Shown here piece after piece: positions 30,305-38,696 of a stretch of 64,000 nucleotides of DNA (position 1 is its first letter; each line of letters begins with the position of its first letter). A model generated the notes under the pieces. The model was not told where the DNA came from. It saw only the letters and a program-made list of their open reading frames with translations, and made no database searches. The translations under genes were made by a program, and so were the position numbers. The DNA is from a virus, in IMG/VR virus record IMGVR_UViG_3300037468_000183, positions 40,081-104,080 of that record; one strand, written 5' to 3'.

Positions 30305-30760
30305 ATGGCTACTGCTGGATTCGAGTTCGCCTACTCTCTGGACGGCAGCCACGCGACGCCGGTTATCCGGGATCTCCCGGTACACGGCACCGGGGCCTAT
30401 GCCATCGGCGACCTGGTGGTCGTTAACGGTTCTGCGGGCGGCGAGGTGGTGCGCGTCACTAGCACGACCGCGGAAGTAACCGGCGTGATGCAGGAGACGC
30501 GGGCGTCCGGGTCGGATGCCGCGCTAATGAAGGTCGCGCTCATCATGCGGGAACAGGTCTGGCGTTGCTCGATGGACGCGGCGACCACGGCGTTCGTCGT
30601 CGGCTACACCAAGAGCATCGACACGACGGATCACAACACCATCAGCGCGAGCGATTCGACTGGCGGCAAGATGATCCTGGTGGACAAGTCTGAACTCGAT
30701 GGCGACGGCAACGTTCTGGCCTACGTGGTGTTTTCGGATACCACGTTCGGCAATACATAG
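30305..30760 (+). CDS. Capsid decoration protein, paralogue 2
   Basis: 151 residues. It aligns end to end with the previous protein: FEFAYSLDGSHATPVIRD, then EVTGVMQET, QVWRCS, VVGYTKS, GGKMILVD and VVFSDTTFGNT. A tandem gene duplication that has diverged strongly. Two related decoration proteins may occupy different capsid positions. Confidence 0.6.
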   Translation: MATAGFEFAYSLDGSHATPVIRDLPVHGTGAYAIGDLVVVNGSAGGEVVRVTSTTAEVTGVMQETRASGSDAALMKVALIMREQVWRCSMDAATTAFVVGYTKSIDTTDHNTISASDSTGGKMILVDKSELDGDGNVLAYVVFSDTTFGNT

Positions 30761-30772
30761 GACAGGTGACAC

Positions 30773-31681
30773 ATGGCAATCTCCGAACAATGGGCGCAGT
30801 TGCTCGAACCGGGCCTGCGCGAAGTTTTCTATCACACGGTGGAGCCGTTGGCGACCGCCAGCCGCATTCCACTGCTGTTCGACGTTGGCGGTAGCACGAA
30901 GGCCGCTGAGTCATTCCTGAGCGCCGGCGCGATGGGCAACTGGAAGACCTTCAAGGGCGCTATCGAGTATGACGACATCGACCAGGGCTACAAGACCACC
31001 CTGACGCACGAGGAATACGTGCAGGGCTTCAAGATCGAGCGCAAGCTGGTCGAAGACGACCAGTACGGGCTGTTCATGGATCGCCCGGCTGAGCTGGCAA
31101 TGTCGGCCATGCGCACGCGCGAGAACCATGCGGCGAGCGTGTTCTCCAACGCCTTCACGGGCGGGGCCACTGCGGGCGGCGATGCCGTGGCGCTGTGCTC
31201 GGACTCGCATCCCAATTCGCCAGCCAACGCCGGCTCGACGCAGGACAACAACGGCTTGCTCTCGCTGAGCTACGCCAACGTCGAAGCCGTGCGCCAACTG
31301 ATGCGCGCTTGGAAGGACGACCGCGGCAATCTGATTCCCGTCAATCCCGATACGCTGCTGGTGCCGGCTGAGTTGGAGAAGACGGCCTTCGAGATCGTGC
31401 GCACGGCGAACGTGCCGGACACGACCGACTACAAGGCCAACTTCGTCGCCGGCTTCATCCGCCAAACCATCGTCTGGGACTATCTGACGGATGCGAATGC
31501 CTGGTTCGTCATCGACTCGATGCGCATGAAGCAGGCGCTCAAGTGGATCGACCGGGTACCGCTGGAGTTCGCGCTCGATCCGACCAGCAATTTCCGGCTG
31601 GAGTCGCGCTGGCGCGGGTACATGCGCTACAGCTACGGCTTCAAAGATTGGCGCTGGATTTACGGGAACAACCCGTCATAA
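30773..31681 (+). CDS. Major capsid protein (Mu gpT-like, HK97 fold)
   Basis: 302 residues. The N-terminal region AISEQWAQLLEPGLREVFY, the long loop near 60-90 and the strand FKIERKLVEDDQYGLF fit the Mu-like head protein family. PDTLLVPAELEKTAFEIV and the C-terminal RWRGYMRYSYGFKDWRWIYG are typical end strands. It builds the icosahedral shell. Confidence 0.88.
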   Translation: MAISEQWAQLLEPGLREVFYHTVEPLATASRIPLLFDVGGSTKAAESFLSAGAMGNWKTFKGAIEYDDIDQGYKTTLTHEEYVQGFKIERKLVEDDQYGLFMDRPAELAMSAMRTRENHAASVFSNAFTGGATAGGDAVALCSDSHPNSPANAGSTQDNNGLLSLSYANVEAVRQLMRAWKDDRGNLIPVNPDTLLVPAELEKTAFEIVRTANVPDTTDYKANFVAGFIRQTIVWDYLTDANAWFVIDSMRMKQALKWIDRVPLEFALDPTSNFRLESRWRGYMRYSYGFKDWRWIYGNNPS

Positions 31682-31705
31682 GGCTACAGCCTGAGGAGGG
31701 TTGAC

Positions 31706-32455
31706 ATGGCACAATCAAATCTGAGCGGCCCGCTCAACATCGACGGCGCGCTGGTGGTTGGCGGCGCGGCGACGATTGCGGGCGGCATCACTTTCAGCGG
31801 TGGCACGATCAACGCGGAGAACGCGTTGGACGTGACGGGCGGCACCATCACCGTGGCAGATGTGACGGCGACGGGCGTGGTGTCTGCCGGAAACTTCACC
31901 TCGTTGGGCACGGCGGGCATTCACAACGCTGTGACCGTCCACAGCCTCGTCAACGAAGGTGCGTATTCCGGCTTCGGTACAGTCGGCATCCATGAAGCGT
32001 TGTCTGTCCACAGCCTGGTTGACGAAGGCGCACTGACGGCGCTCGGCACGACCGGACTGCAAGCGACGACCGTCTTCGGGGCACTGAACGTCATCGGCAC
32101 GGCGGGCGTACACGCCGCGGTGTCGGTGCATTCGCTGGCCTCGGAAGGCGCGATCACCGCCACGACGATCTCCGGCACCGACCTGAGCATGGTTGGCACG
32201 GCGGGCGTGCATGGCGAATTGACGGCGCACAGCATCGTGGACGAAGGCGCGTTGACGACGCTCGGCACGCTGGGCGTGCATGGCACGGCATTCGGTTTCG
32301 GCACGCAGATTTTCGGCCAAGCCGCGACGATTCCGGTGGCGGGCGGCTTCATCGGCAACATCCGCTGGAATACCGCACCGGTGGTGACAGGGCCTATCGG
32401 GTGGGTCTGCACTGCGCCAGGCACCTGGTCAGCGTTCGGGACGATTGCCGCATAA
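31706..32455 (+). CDS. Repeat-rich virion protein, fibre-like
   Basis: 249 residues. After an N-terminal Gly/Thr region come about five units of roughly 23 residues built on GTAGIHNAVTVHSLVNEGA. The C-terminus (GWVCTAPGTWSAFG) is a motif seen at the ends of fibre proteins and recurs in 47534-48166. Probably a trimeric beta-structured head fibre, given its location directly after the capsid gene. Confidence 0.6.
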   Translation: MAQSNLSGPLNIDGALVVGGAATIAGGITFSGGTINAENALDVTGGTITVADVTATGVVSAGNFTSLGTAGIHNAVTVHSLVNEGAYSGFGTVGIHEALSVHSLVDEGALTALGTTGLQATTVFGALNVIGTAGVHAAVSVHSLASEGAITATTISGTDLSMVGTAGVHGELTAHSIVDEGALTTLGTLGVHGTAFGFGTQIFGQAATIPVAGGFIGNIRWNTAPVVTGPIGWVCTAPGTWSAFGTIAA

Positions 32456-32464
32456 GGGGGGCCA

Positions 32465-32806
32465 ATGTTGACACAGATTGGTCTTCCACCGCTGACGACG
32501 AACACAACGGGTTCGGTCGTGAGCGTCACGCCGGTCGAGGCCGAGTTGCTGGCGATTTACGTCTCCAGCAACAGCCTGGGCACCGTGACGCTCGCGACCA
32601 CCAGTCCCGCGCCTATGACGATTATGACGCTGGACACGGTAGGTACGGCGTGGTTCTATCCACGCGTACCCCTCAACACGGCGGGCACTGCCGCGGGAAC
32701 GATCCTGCTTTCCGGCGCTTACGACATCATGCCCCTGACGGGCTACGTGCAGGTCAGCACGAACGCGGCGGGCACGGTCAATGTGACGCTGGTAGTGGAG
32801 ATGTGA
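32465..32806 (+). CDS. Hypothetical beta-rich virion protein
   Basis: 113 residues, Thr/Val/Ala-rich, with an Ig-like alternation of strands (AELLAIYVSSNSLGTVTLAT; GYVQVSTNAAGTVNVTLVVE). No enzyme motif. Followed by a strong terminator. Possibly a head decoration or fibre-associated protein. Confidence 0.5.
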   Translation: MLTQIGLPPLTTNTTGSVVSVTPVEAELLAIYVSSNSLGTVTLATTSPAPMTIMTLDTVGTAWFYPRVPLNTAGTAAGTILLSGAYDIMPLTGYVQVSTNAAGTVNVTLVVEM

Positions 32807-32811
32807 TAGAC

Positions 32812-32839
32812 GAGGGGCGGACATGTCCGCCCCTCTTTT
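32812..32839 (+). terminator. Rho-independent terminator
   Basis: GAGGGGCGGACA and TGTCCGCCCCTC pair over 12 bp with almost no loop beyond the turn, followed by TTTTA. It splits the late operon into capsid and downstream parts, possibly tuning capsid expression. Confidence 0.75.
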
Positions 32840-32854
32840 ACAGGAGACAAAATC

Positions 32855-33448
32855 ATGGCAGACGAAGACACAACCTGGAAAGAGACGGTCGAACAGGCCA
32901 ACTCACAAAATCTCAAGCGTTTCGTTGACGAGTGGGCGGAGGTCTCGCACAACAAGGCGAGCCAGCAAGCAGGCCTCCAAGACTCGGTCAACAGCCTATT
33001 CCTGAAATGGGCGATGGACGCGCAGGGCATCACCAATCGCGCGGCAAACGACGGTGCGAACGTCAGCGCAACCCTCAACAGCGCGATGGCGTTGGCGTCG
33101 GCGCGCGGCAATGATGCTGCCGGGGCAATGCAGAACCTGATTCTTGCCGCGGCCCTGGGGCAGCAGGTGAGCATCAACAAGATGGCCGCCGAGACTGCGA
33201 GCGCGGATATTGTCGCCAAGAAAGCCGTGGACGCGGCAACGGCGGCCATGACCGGCACCAGTGCGCCGGCGCAAGGCACGTCCGGTTTCGCGCAAGGCTC
33301 GATCCAGGGCACGGGCGGCGTTGCGACATCGGCTATCATGGCGCAGATCACCAAGCTCGGTGAGGTCAATACCGCAGTGCTGGCTTCGTTGGCAGTACTG
33401 GCCGAGAAAGTCGCGGCGCTGGAAGTGGCAACCAAACCGGCTGCGTAG
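32855..33448 (+). CDS. Hypothetical Ala-rich helical protein
   Basis: 197 residues. Helical and Ala-rich with a long central stretch resembling phage head-associated helical proteins (NRAANDGANVSATLNSAMAL), then a Gly/Thr linker and a C-terminal helix. Ribosome site AGGAGACAAAATC. No family recognised. Confidence 0.5.
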   Translation: MADEDTTWKETVEQANSQNLKRFVDEWAEVSHNKASQQAGLQDSVNSLFLKWAMDAQGITNRAANDGANVSATLNSAMALASARGNDAAGAMQNLILAAALGQQVSINKMAAETASADIVAKKAVDAATAAMTGTSAPAQGTSGFAQGSIQGTGGVATSAIMAQITKLGEVNTAVLASLAVLAEKVAALEVATKPAA

Positions 33449-33471
33449 TAAGCGGAGTAAGCGGAGTAAGT

Positions 33472-33504
33472 TTGCCGCCTGTCTGACGCATTGACAGGCG
33501 GCAA
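33472..33504. terminator. 12-bp hairpin after 32855-33448
   Basis: TTGCCGCCTGTC and GACAGGCGGCAA pair perfectly around a 9-base loop. No U tract follows, so it may stabilise mRNA rather than terminate. Just before it, AGCGGAGTA occurs twice in tandem (33450-33468). Confidence 0.45.
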
Positions 33505-33519
33505 GAGGAAGTAGCGCCA

Positions 33520-33912
33520 ATGTCATTCACCTACGGGCGAGCATTGACCACGGATCGCGACCGGCTGCGCTTCTACATCGGGGACGTGACCAGCGGCAGC
33601 GGGCCATTGCCGGGCAGCGTCAACTTCACGGACGAAGAGCTTGACGGGCTGTTGACTACCGAGGGCGCATGGCAGCGCGCCGAAGCCGCGGCTTTCGAGC
33701 GCCTGGCGGCGGCATGGATGGGGCATCCATCATTCTCGGCAGATGGCCTGCAACTGTCACGCTCGGATATCGCAAAAGGTTATGCCGAGAAAGCCGCGGC
33801 TTTGCGCAAAAAGTATGGCTCATCCACGGCGACGAATGTCAGCCGCGTCGGATCGCACGCGGTTACGCGCGTCGATGGTTACTCGGACGATGTGACCAGT
33901 TGGGAGACCTGA
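33520..33912 (+). CDS. Head-tail connector protein
   Basis: 130 residues. DRLRFYIGDVTSG, then FTDEELDGLL and a helical region ending AEKAAALRKKYG, match the pattern of phage head-tail adaptor (gp6/gp15-type) proteins. It would join the portal. The next gene starts inside its stop codon. Confidence 0.7.
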   Translation: MSFTYGRALTTDRDRLRFYIGDVTSGSGPLPGSVNFTDEELDGLLTTEGAWQRAEAAAFERLAAAWMGHPSFSADGLQLSRSDIAKGYAEKAAALRKKYGSSTATNVSRVGSHAVTRVDGYSDDVTSWET

Positions 33913-35015
33913 TGCTGCACGTGTGGGAGCCAGTGCTCGACGGTAATGAGACGGCCTACGTCATGGCGGCCTTGACCGCCCGGAGGTTATCGGCGGATGC
34001 ACACGTATCGCAGTTTGAAGCGGCGTTTGCGGAGTTGGCTGGCTGCGCATGGGGTGTTGCGGTATCGAGTGGGACTACGGCGTTACATCTGATGCTCGCG
34101 GCGCTCGGCATCGGGCCGGGTGATGAGGTCATTCTACCCGCGCTAACTTTTGTCGCCACAGCGAACGCCGTGCGCTACTGCGGCGCCACGCCGGTACTGG
34201 CGGACATTGATCCTGACACATGGTGCATCGATCCTGAGCAAGTGCTCCAATGCAGCGGGCCGCGCACGAAAGCCGTGCTCGCCGTGCATCTCTACGGGCA
34301 GCCGGCTGACATGCTCCAATTGCAAACGTTGTGCGACGCGACGGGTTGGCTCTTGCTCGAAGACGCTGCCGAAGCGCCTGGGGCACGGCTGGCCGGACAA
34401 CCCGTTGGCGGATTCGGCGCAGCAGCGGCGTTCTCGTTCTACGCTAACAAGACCATCACCACCGGCGAAGGCGGCATGGTGACGACTTCCGACGACCGGC
34501 TTGTCGAACGCCTGCGTCTGCTGCGCGGCCAGGGGCAGGATCCAAAACGGCGCTACTGGCATACTGAGGTCGGCTACAACTATCGCATGAGCGAACTGCA
34601 AGGCGCATTGGGACTGGCGCAAGTCGAACAGATCGACAAGCGGCTCTACGAAGCGCGCCTTCTCGCGCGCACGTATCGGGCCTATCCGCAGACGACCTGG
34701 CGCTGGCAGCACAGCTATCGCCGCGCCGAACCGTCCTTCTGGGCCAATGTCGCGCTGTTGCCGGAGGGCGTCAACCGCGATGCCGTGGCACAGGAATTGT
34801 TGGCGCAGGGTATCGAGACGCGCCCGGCCTTCTACCCGTTGCACCTGTTGCCGGCGTATCAGGGCTACGGCGCGCCGGGTGACTATCCGGTGGCGGAGCG
34901 CGTCGGCAGGCAGGGCCTCGTGCTGCCGAGTCACAGCCTGGTCACGGATGTGGATGCGTGGCGCGTATGCGAGACGTTGGAGCGCGTGTGTCAGGCGCAG
35001 GCGGTGCTGGTATGA
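33912..35015 (+). CDS. DegT/DnrJ/EryC1-family PLP aminotransferase
   Basis: 367 residues. All family landmarks are present: AVSSGTTALHLML for the phosphate site, DAAEAPGARL, SFYANKTITTGEGGM with the PLP lysine near residue 180, and HTEVGYNYRMSELQGALGLA. These enzymes transaminate nucleotide-linked keto sugars to make amino sugars. It opens an enzyme cassette inside the phage connector genes and is translationally coupled to both neighbours. The missing partners (RmlA/RmlB-type enzymes) would have to come from the host. Confidence 0.92.
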   Translation: MLHVWEPVLDGNETAYVMAALTARRLSADAHVSQFEAAFAELAGCAWGVAVSSGTTALHLMLAALGIGPGDEVILPALTFVATANAVRYCGATPVLADIDPDTWCIDPEQVLQCSGPRTKAVLAVHLYGQPADMLQLQTLCDATGWLLLEDAAEAPGARLAGQPVGGFGAAAAFSFYANKTITTGEGGMVTTSDDRLVERLRLLRGQGQDPKRRYWHTEVGYNYRMSELQGALGLAQVEQIDKRLYEARLLARTYRAYPQTTWRWQHSYRRAEPSFWANVALLPEGVNRDAVAQELLAQGIETRPAFYPLHLLPAYQGYGAPGDYPVAERVGRQGLVLPSHSLVTDVDAWRVCETLERVCQAQAVLV

Positions 35016-36055
35016 TTGACTTGCGCCTGGGCGACTGCTTGGAGCTTATGCCGACGCTGCCGGATAACAGCGTTGACCTGGTGCTTACCGATCCGCCCTA
35101 CTACAAGGTCAAGACGGAGCCGTGGGACAGGCAATGGGACACCGCAGCGGGCTTCCTGGCGTGGCTTGACAAGTTGCTGGCAGAGTTTCAACGGGTGCTC
35201 AAGCCCAACGGATCGCTATACCTGTTTGCCGCGCCGAAGATGGCGGCGAGAGTGGAAGTGCTGATAGGCGAGCGGTTCAACGTGCTGAACTCGATAACGT
35301 GGATCAAAGAGAATGGTTGGCATCAGCATCAGCACGAAGAAGATTTACGGTCATGGTTCCCGCAAACGGAACGCCTGATCTTTGCTGAGCACTACGGGGC
35401 CGACAACATCGCGAAAGGCGAAGCGGGCTACGTTGCCAAGTGCGACGAATTGCGGGGCTTCATCTTCGAGCCGTTGCGGGCGTATCTGGACGGGGAGCGG
35501 ATACGGGCGGGGCTTTCGGTGCAGGACGTTGCGGAAGCGTGGCGCGTCAAGACCGGCAACGCAGAGCGTACCGGCATGGCTGGACACTGGTTTTCGACGG
35601 TGCAATGGACGCCACCCACAGCAGATAATTACGGATGGCTGCGTGAGACGTTCGCCCGCCTCAACCACGGCGGCGACTACCTGCGGCGGGAGTACGAAGA
35701 CCTGCGGCGGGAGTACGAAGACCTGCGGCGCGAGTACGAAGACCTGCGGCGGCCATTCGCCGTCACCGCCGCTGTGCCGTATACCGATGTCTGGACGTTT
35801 CCGACCGTGGCGCACTATCCCGGCAAGCATCCTTGCGAAAAGCCGCTGCCGCTGCTGAAGCATATCATCACAGCGAGCAGCAAGCCGGGGGCGGTGGTGC
35901 TGGATGCCTGCATGGGCCACGGCAACACCGGCATTGCGGCGCGCGACCTGGGGCGGCGGTTCATCGGCATGGAACAACATGCGCCGTACTTCGCGCGGGC
36001 ACAAGCCCGTCTCGCAACGACGCAATTGCAAATGCCACTGGAGGCGACAGCATGA
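35012..36055 (+). CDS. DNA methyltransferase (DPPY type) with LRREYED repeats
   Basis: 347 residues. LVLTDPPYYKV near residue 28 is motif IV. HPCEKPLPLLKHIITASSKP and VLDACMGHGNTGIAA with FIGMEQHAPYF give the SAM motif at the C-terminus. This order fits beta-type N6-adenine methylases. Three exact-length 21-bp units (35681-35743) encode LRREYED repeats in the middle region. It is inserted between sugar-enzyme genes; ATG overlaps the aminotransferase stop. Confidence 0.88.
   Translation: MIDLRLGDCLELMPTLPDNSVDLVLTDPPYYKVKTEPWDRQWDTAAGFLAWLDKLLAEFQRVLKPNGSLYLFAAPKMAARVEVLIGERFNVLNSITWIKENGWHQHQHEEDLRSWFPQTERLIFAEHYGADNIAKGEAGYVAKCDELRGFIFEPLRAYLDGERIRAGLSVQDVAEAWRVKTGNAERTGMAGHWFSTVQWTPPTADNYGWLRETFARLNHGGDYLRREYEDLRREYEDLRREYEDLRRPFAVTAAVPYTDVWTFPTVAHYPGKHPCEKPLPLLKHIITASSKPGAVVLDACMGHGNTGIAARDLGRRFIGMEQHAPYFARAQARLATTQLQMPLEATA
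35681..35752 (+). repeat. 21-bp tandem repeat (about 3.4 copies) in methyltransferase gene
   Basis: CTGCGGCGGGAGTACGAAGA plus C occurs at 35681, 35702 and 35723 (one G-to-C change in the third), then a partial copy. It preserves the frame and encodes a heptad, so copy number can change without frameshift. Confidence 0.85.
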
Positions 36056-36684
36056 AAGACGCGCTGCTGCTCCAGGTCGGCATCGGCGCTGAGTTTGCGG
36101 CCATGCTCGACGCCAGCCATGCGCGGCATGTGGCGTATTGCGCCGCGCACGGCTTTGACTTCCTAGACATAACGGAGCCGGTCGCGCCGACGCCTCCGAT
36201 GTGGCAGCGGTATTTCTGCATCGCCTGGGCCTTCACGGCGGGTTATCAGTTCGTGGCGGCGTTGGATGCCGATGCGCTGATAGCCAACACCCGCATTGAT
36301 CTGCGCTCGGCCAGCACCAAGCCGCTGGCGATGAAGTGGGCGCAAGCGCCAGGCGGTGAACCACCCGGCTACAATGCCGGTGCGATATTCGCCAGGGCCG
36401 CGAGTGCTCCGCTATTCGATGAGATGACGCTGCGTGCGCCAGGGCCGGGCGTCAAGCAAGATGGGCCGTGGTGGTTGTTGCAAGACGGCGAACAACGCAT
36501 TCTGAACGAACTGCTCAGACAGGAGCGCTGGGCCATGCAAACCGAGCCGCTAGGCATGTTCTGGAATTGCGTGCTCGGTATCGAAGATGTGCCACAGCCG
36601 GTTGTCGTGGCGTGGCACGGCATCGAAGACACCGGCGAGCGCCTGCGGCTGCTGCGCCAATGGTTGCAGAGGAATAGCGCATGA
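36052..36684 (+). CDS. Glycosyltransferase-like protein (DxD)
   Basis: 210 residues. FVAALDADALIAN near residue 65-77 gives a DxD-type metal and nucleotide-sugar site, and GYNAGAIFARAAS follows, as in small GT34/GT8-like galactosyl or glucosyl transferases. The acceptor is unknown. Lies in the sugar cassette; ATG overlaps the methylase stop. Confidence 0.7.
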   Translation: MKDALLLQVGIGAEFAAMLDASHARHVAYCAAHGFDFLDITEPVAPTPPMWQRYFCIAWAFTAGYQFVAALDADALIANTRIDLRSASTKPLAMKWAQAPGGEPPGYNAGAIFARAASAPLFDEMTLRAPGPGVKQDGPWWLLQDGEQRILNELLRQERWAMQTEPLGMFWNCVLGIEDVPQPVVVAWHGIEDTGERLRLLRQWLQRNSA

Positions 36685-37349
36685 CCCTGCCGGCATTTGG
36701 CGATAGGCACATCACGGCGTATACGCTGCTGACGATTGAGCAATTAGCGCCTGATTCCGTCAACAAGCGGGCGCTGCTCAAATATCTGGGGGCCGGATTG
36801 CGTGCTAACACGCCCTGCACTGAGTTGCGCACGATCCTGCGGACATTGGCACACCAACGCCAACCGCGGAGTTACCTGGAAATCGGCGTGCGGCGGGGGT
36901 GGAGCTTGGCGCAAGTGGTCGCTGAGTGTCCACAGGTAGACGTGACGGCGTGCGACTCCTGGGTAGTGGGTTACGGCGGGGTCGCTAATCCCGGTGCGCA
37001 GTTCGTGCGTGACGAATTGGCAAAGGTCGCTCCGCAATGGCAGGGCCAGCTAACCTTTCTCGAAGGCTCGTCGCGCGACTTTCTGCCTGAGCTGGTGCGC
37101 CAGGGGTGTCGTTACGATCTGATTACGATTGACGGCGACCACACGGTAGCAGGCACACGCGCCGACTTGCGCGATGGTCTGGCGCTGCTGACCTGGGGTG
37201 GGGCGTTGGTGATGGATGACCTGATAGATCATGCCGATGGCGGCGGTTCGCTGCTGCAAACGTGGCGCGCTGTGCAGGCGGAATTTCCCGGCTTCGTGTG
37301 GCACGAGTTGGCGGGCCTGGTTCCGGTGGGGGTGGCGGAGCACGCATGA
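36681..37349 (+). CDS. SAM-dependent methyltransferase (class I)
   Basis: 222 residues. YLEIGVRRGWSLAQV (about 64-78) is motif I, VTACDSW the acidic strand, and YDLITIDGDHTVAGT the motif-IV-like strand followed by LLTWGGALVMDDLI. It resembles the Methyltransf_24/cephalosporin-hydroxylase-like group, often sugar O-methyltransferases next to glycosyltransferases. A role in capping or decorating the glycan is inferred. Confidence 0.78.
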   Translation: MTLPAFGDRHITAYTLLTIEQLAPDSVNKRALLKYLGAGLRANTPCTELRTILRTLAHQRQPRSYLEIGVRRGWSLAQVVAECPQVDVTACDSWVVGYGGVANPGAQFVRDELAKVAPQWQGQLTFLEGSSRDFLPELVRQGCRYDLITIDGDHTVAGTRADLRDGLALLTWGGALVMDDLIDHADGGGSLLQTWRAVQAEFPGFVWHELAGLVPVGVAEHA

Positions 37350-38068
37350 AGACGTATCCACAAGTTTGCATGTTGTCCCTGTGGAGAAACGACGCGGCCC
37401 GCGACCTGGAATTTCGGGCACGTCACCTGCTCAGCAAGTCTTTTCCCGCGCTACGTTGGGTATGGGTGGTTGGAGACTCCGACGACGACACCTATCAGCG
37501 GCTGCTGGCCATCATCAACGCAGTCAGGCCGTGGCGGCATGTCGATCTGATTCGCCACACGACCGGCATACCCGGCAATGATCCGCCGCAACGTCGCGAG
37601 CGCCTCTCGGCATCGGCCAACTTCGGCTTGTCGCTGCTGAGCGCCGAAGATGATTATTTTCTGATGCACGAATCAGACTTGCGCAGTCCGCCGAATCTGG
37701 TTGAGCGTTTTCTGGATCACGCCGCGGCGGGGCGCTGTCCGGTGGCGGGCTGGCCGATTCTGCCGATTAGCCAGACGCAGGCGTTGTTTTACGACATCTG
37801 GGCCTATCGCAAAGACGGCAGCATGTTTACGAATGCGCCGCCCTACCACGTGTGCTATAATGCCGCTACGCCATTCGAGGTTGACAGCTTCGGCTCGTGC
37901 TGGCTGGCGGATGCGGAGGACATGCGGCAGGTGGGCATTCGCTTCGCGGAGTTGGCAGTGTTGGACATTTGCGCACAGTTGCGGGAGCTAGGTCGGCACC
38001 TGTGGGTCGATCCCAAGCTGACGATTGTCCAGCCCGCGGCATTATGGGAGTGCCATCCGGTAACATGA
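37346..38068 (+). CDS. Glycosyltransferase-like protein (GT2/Anp1-like)
   Basis: 240 residues. Rossmann-like N-terminus (RWVWVVGDSDDDTYQRLLAI), then LLSAEDDYFLMHESDLRSPP (about 91-110), which resembles the acidic donor site of Anp1/GT62-like or GT2 enzymes, and VDSFGSCWLADAEDM near 190. Sugar donor and acceptor unknown. Coupled to its neighbours. Confidence 0.65.
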   Translation: MKTYPQVCMLSLWRNDAARDLEFRARHLLSKSFPALRWVWVVGDSDDDTYQRLLAIINAVRPWRHVDLIRHTTGIPGNDPPQRRERLSASANFGLSLLSAEDDYFLMHESDLRSPPNLVERFLDHAAAGRCPVAGWPILPISQTQALFYDIWAYRKDGSMFTNAPPYHVCYNAATPFEVDSFGSCWLADAEDMRQVGIRFAELAVLDICAQLRELGRHLWVDPKLTIVQPAALWECHPVT

Positions 38069-38382
38069 GAAGTTTGCGGGCGCGTTCTATCCTGGTATTA
38101 GATCGCACGCCCGGCGAGTTGTACACGCTCCTGGGCCACTGTCGCAGCGGTGTGTATTGGAGCAACGAGCTTGCACGAGTGCGGGCGGAAAGGGCTAAAC
38201 AGGATGCCGATATTCGAGCCAGTGGTGATCCTGAAACCGGAAATGGTACAGATCGCGGAGAGCGCCAGGGTGGACAGCTTCGTGAAAATCGAAGGCGGCC
38301 AGGGCGTAACGATTGGCGAGTATACGCACATTGCCTCGTTCTGCCATGTCAACGTGGGCGGCGGCAAGGTGACCATCGGTAA
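38065..38382 (+). CDS. Doubtful small ORF in the sugar cassette
   Basis: A 105-residue frame whose ATG overlaps the glycosyltransferase stop exactly as in its neighbours, filling a 135-base gap. The first 46 residues (RARSILVLDRTPGELYTLLG) look coding. The rest overlaps the acyltransferase in another frame and is Arg/Gly-rich. It may be a short gene, or its stop may have been lost. Confidence 0.3.
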   Translation: MRSLRARSILVLDRTPGELYTLLGHCRSGVYWSNELARVRAERAKQDADIRASGDPETGNGTDRGERQGGQLRENRRRPGRNDWRVYAHCLVLPCQRGRRQGDHR

Positions 38383-38680
38383 GCATGTCGGGCTGGCCAG
38401 CGGCGCAAAGGTGTTGGGTGGCAGCGCCTCGCCACGCGGACTGTCCATGTCTGCGGCTAGTCCGCCTGAGATGCAGGTGATTACACATCGGCATACGGTG
38501 ATCGGGGACTACTGTCTGATCGGTACGAATGCGATTGTTCGGGAAGGGGTGCAGATGGGCGAGGGGTCAGTACTGGCCGCCGGTAGTGTCGCGACGCACG
38601 ACATCCCGCCGTGGACGATTGCGGCAGGTGAACCGGCTAAAGTCATCAAGCCGCGAGAGCACGACGCCGCGACCAGGTAG
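38204..38680 (+). CDS. Hexapeptide-repeat (left-handed beta-helix) acyltransferase
   Basis: 158 residues made of I/V-G-x-x-x-x turns: VQIAESARVDSFVKIEGG, VTIGEYTHIASFCHV, VTIGKHVGLASGAKV, then HTVIGDYCLIGTNAIV and VLAAGSVATHDIPPWTIAAG. This is the WbbJ/FdtC/QdtC type that acetylates sugars. A DegT aminotransferase and an LbetaH acyltransferase in one operon is the classic pair for N-acylated amino sugars. Confidence 0.85.
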   Translation: MPIFEPVVILKPEMVQIAESARVDSFVKIEGGQGVTIGEYTHIASFCHVNVGGGKVTIGKHVGLASGAKVLGGSASPRGLSMSAASPPEMQVITHRHTVIGDYCLIGTNAIVREGVQMGEGSVLAAGSVATHDIPPWTIAAGEPAKVIKPREHDAATR

Positions 38681-38696
38681 GGTGGTAGAGGACGCA

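Noticed and set aside
31715-32320. Long open frame on the minus strand opposite the fibre-like protein gene
   Set aside because: It is a shadow of the high-GC repeat gene on the plus strand, with no ribosome site and an Arg/Ala-rich translation.
34143-34934. 263-codon frame opposite the aminotransferase gene
   Set aside because: The plus-strand frame has all DegT-family motifs; this one is an antisense shadow.
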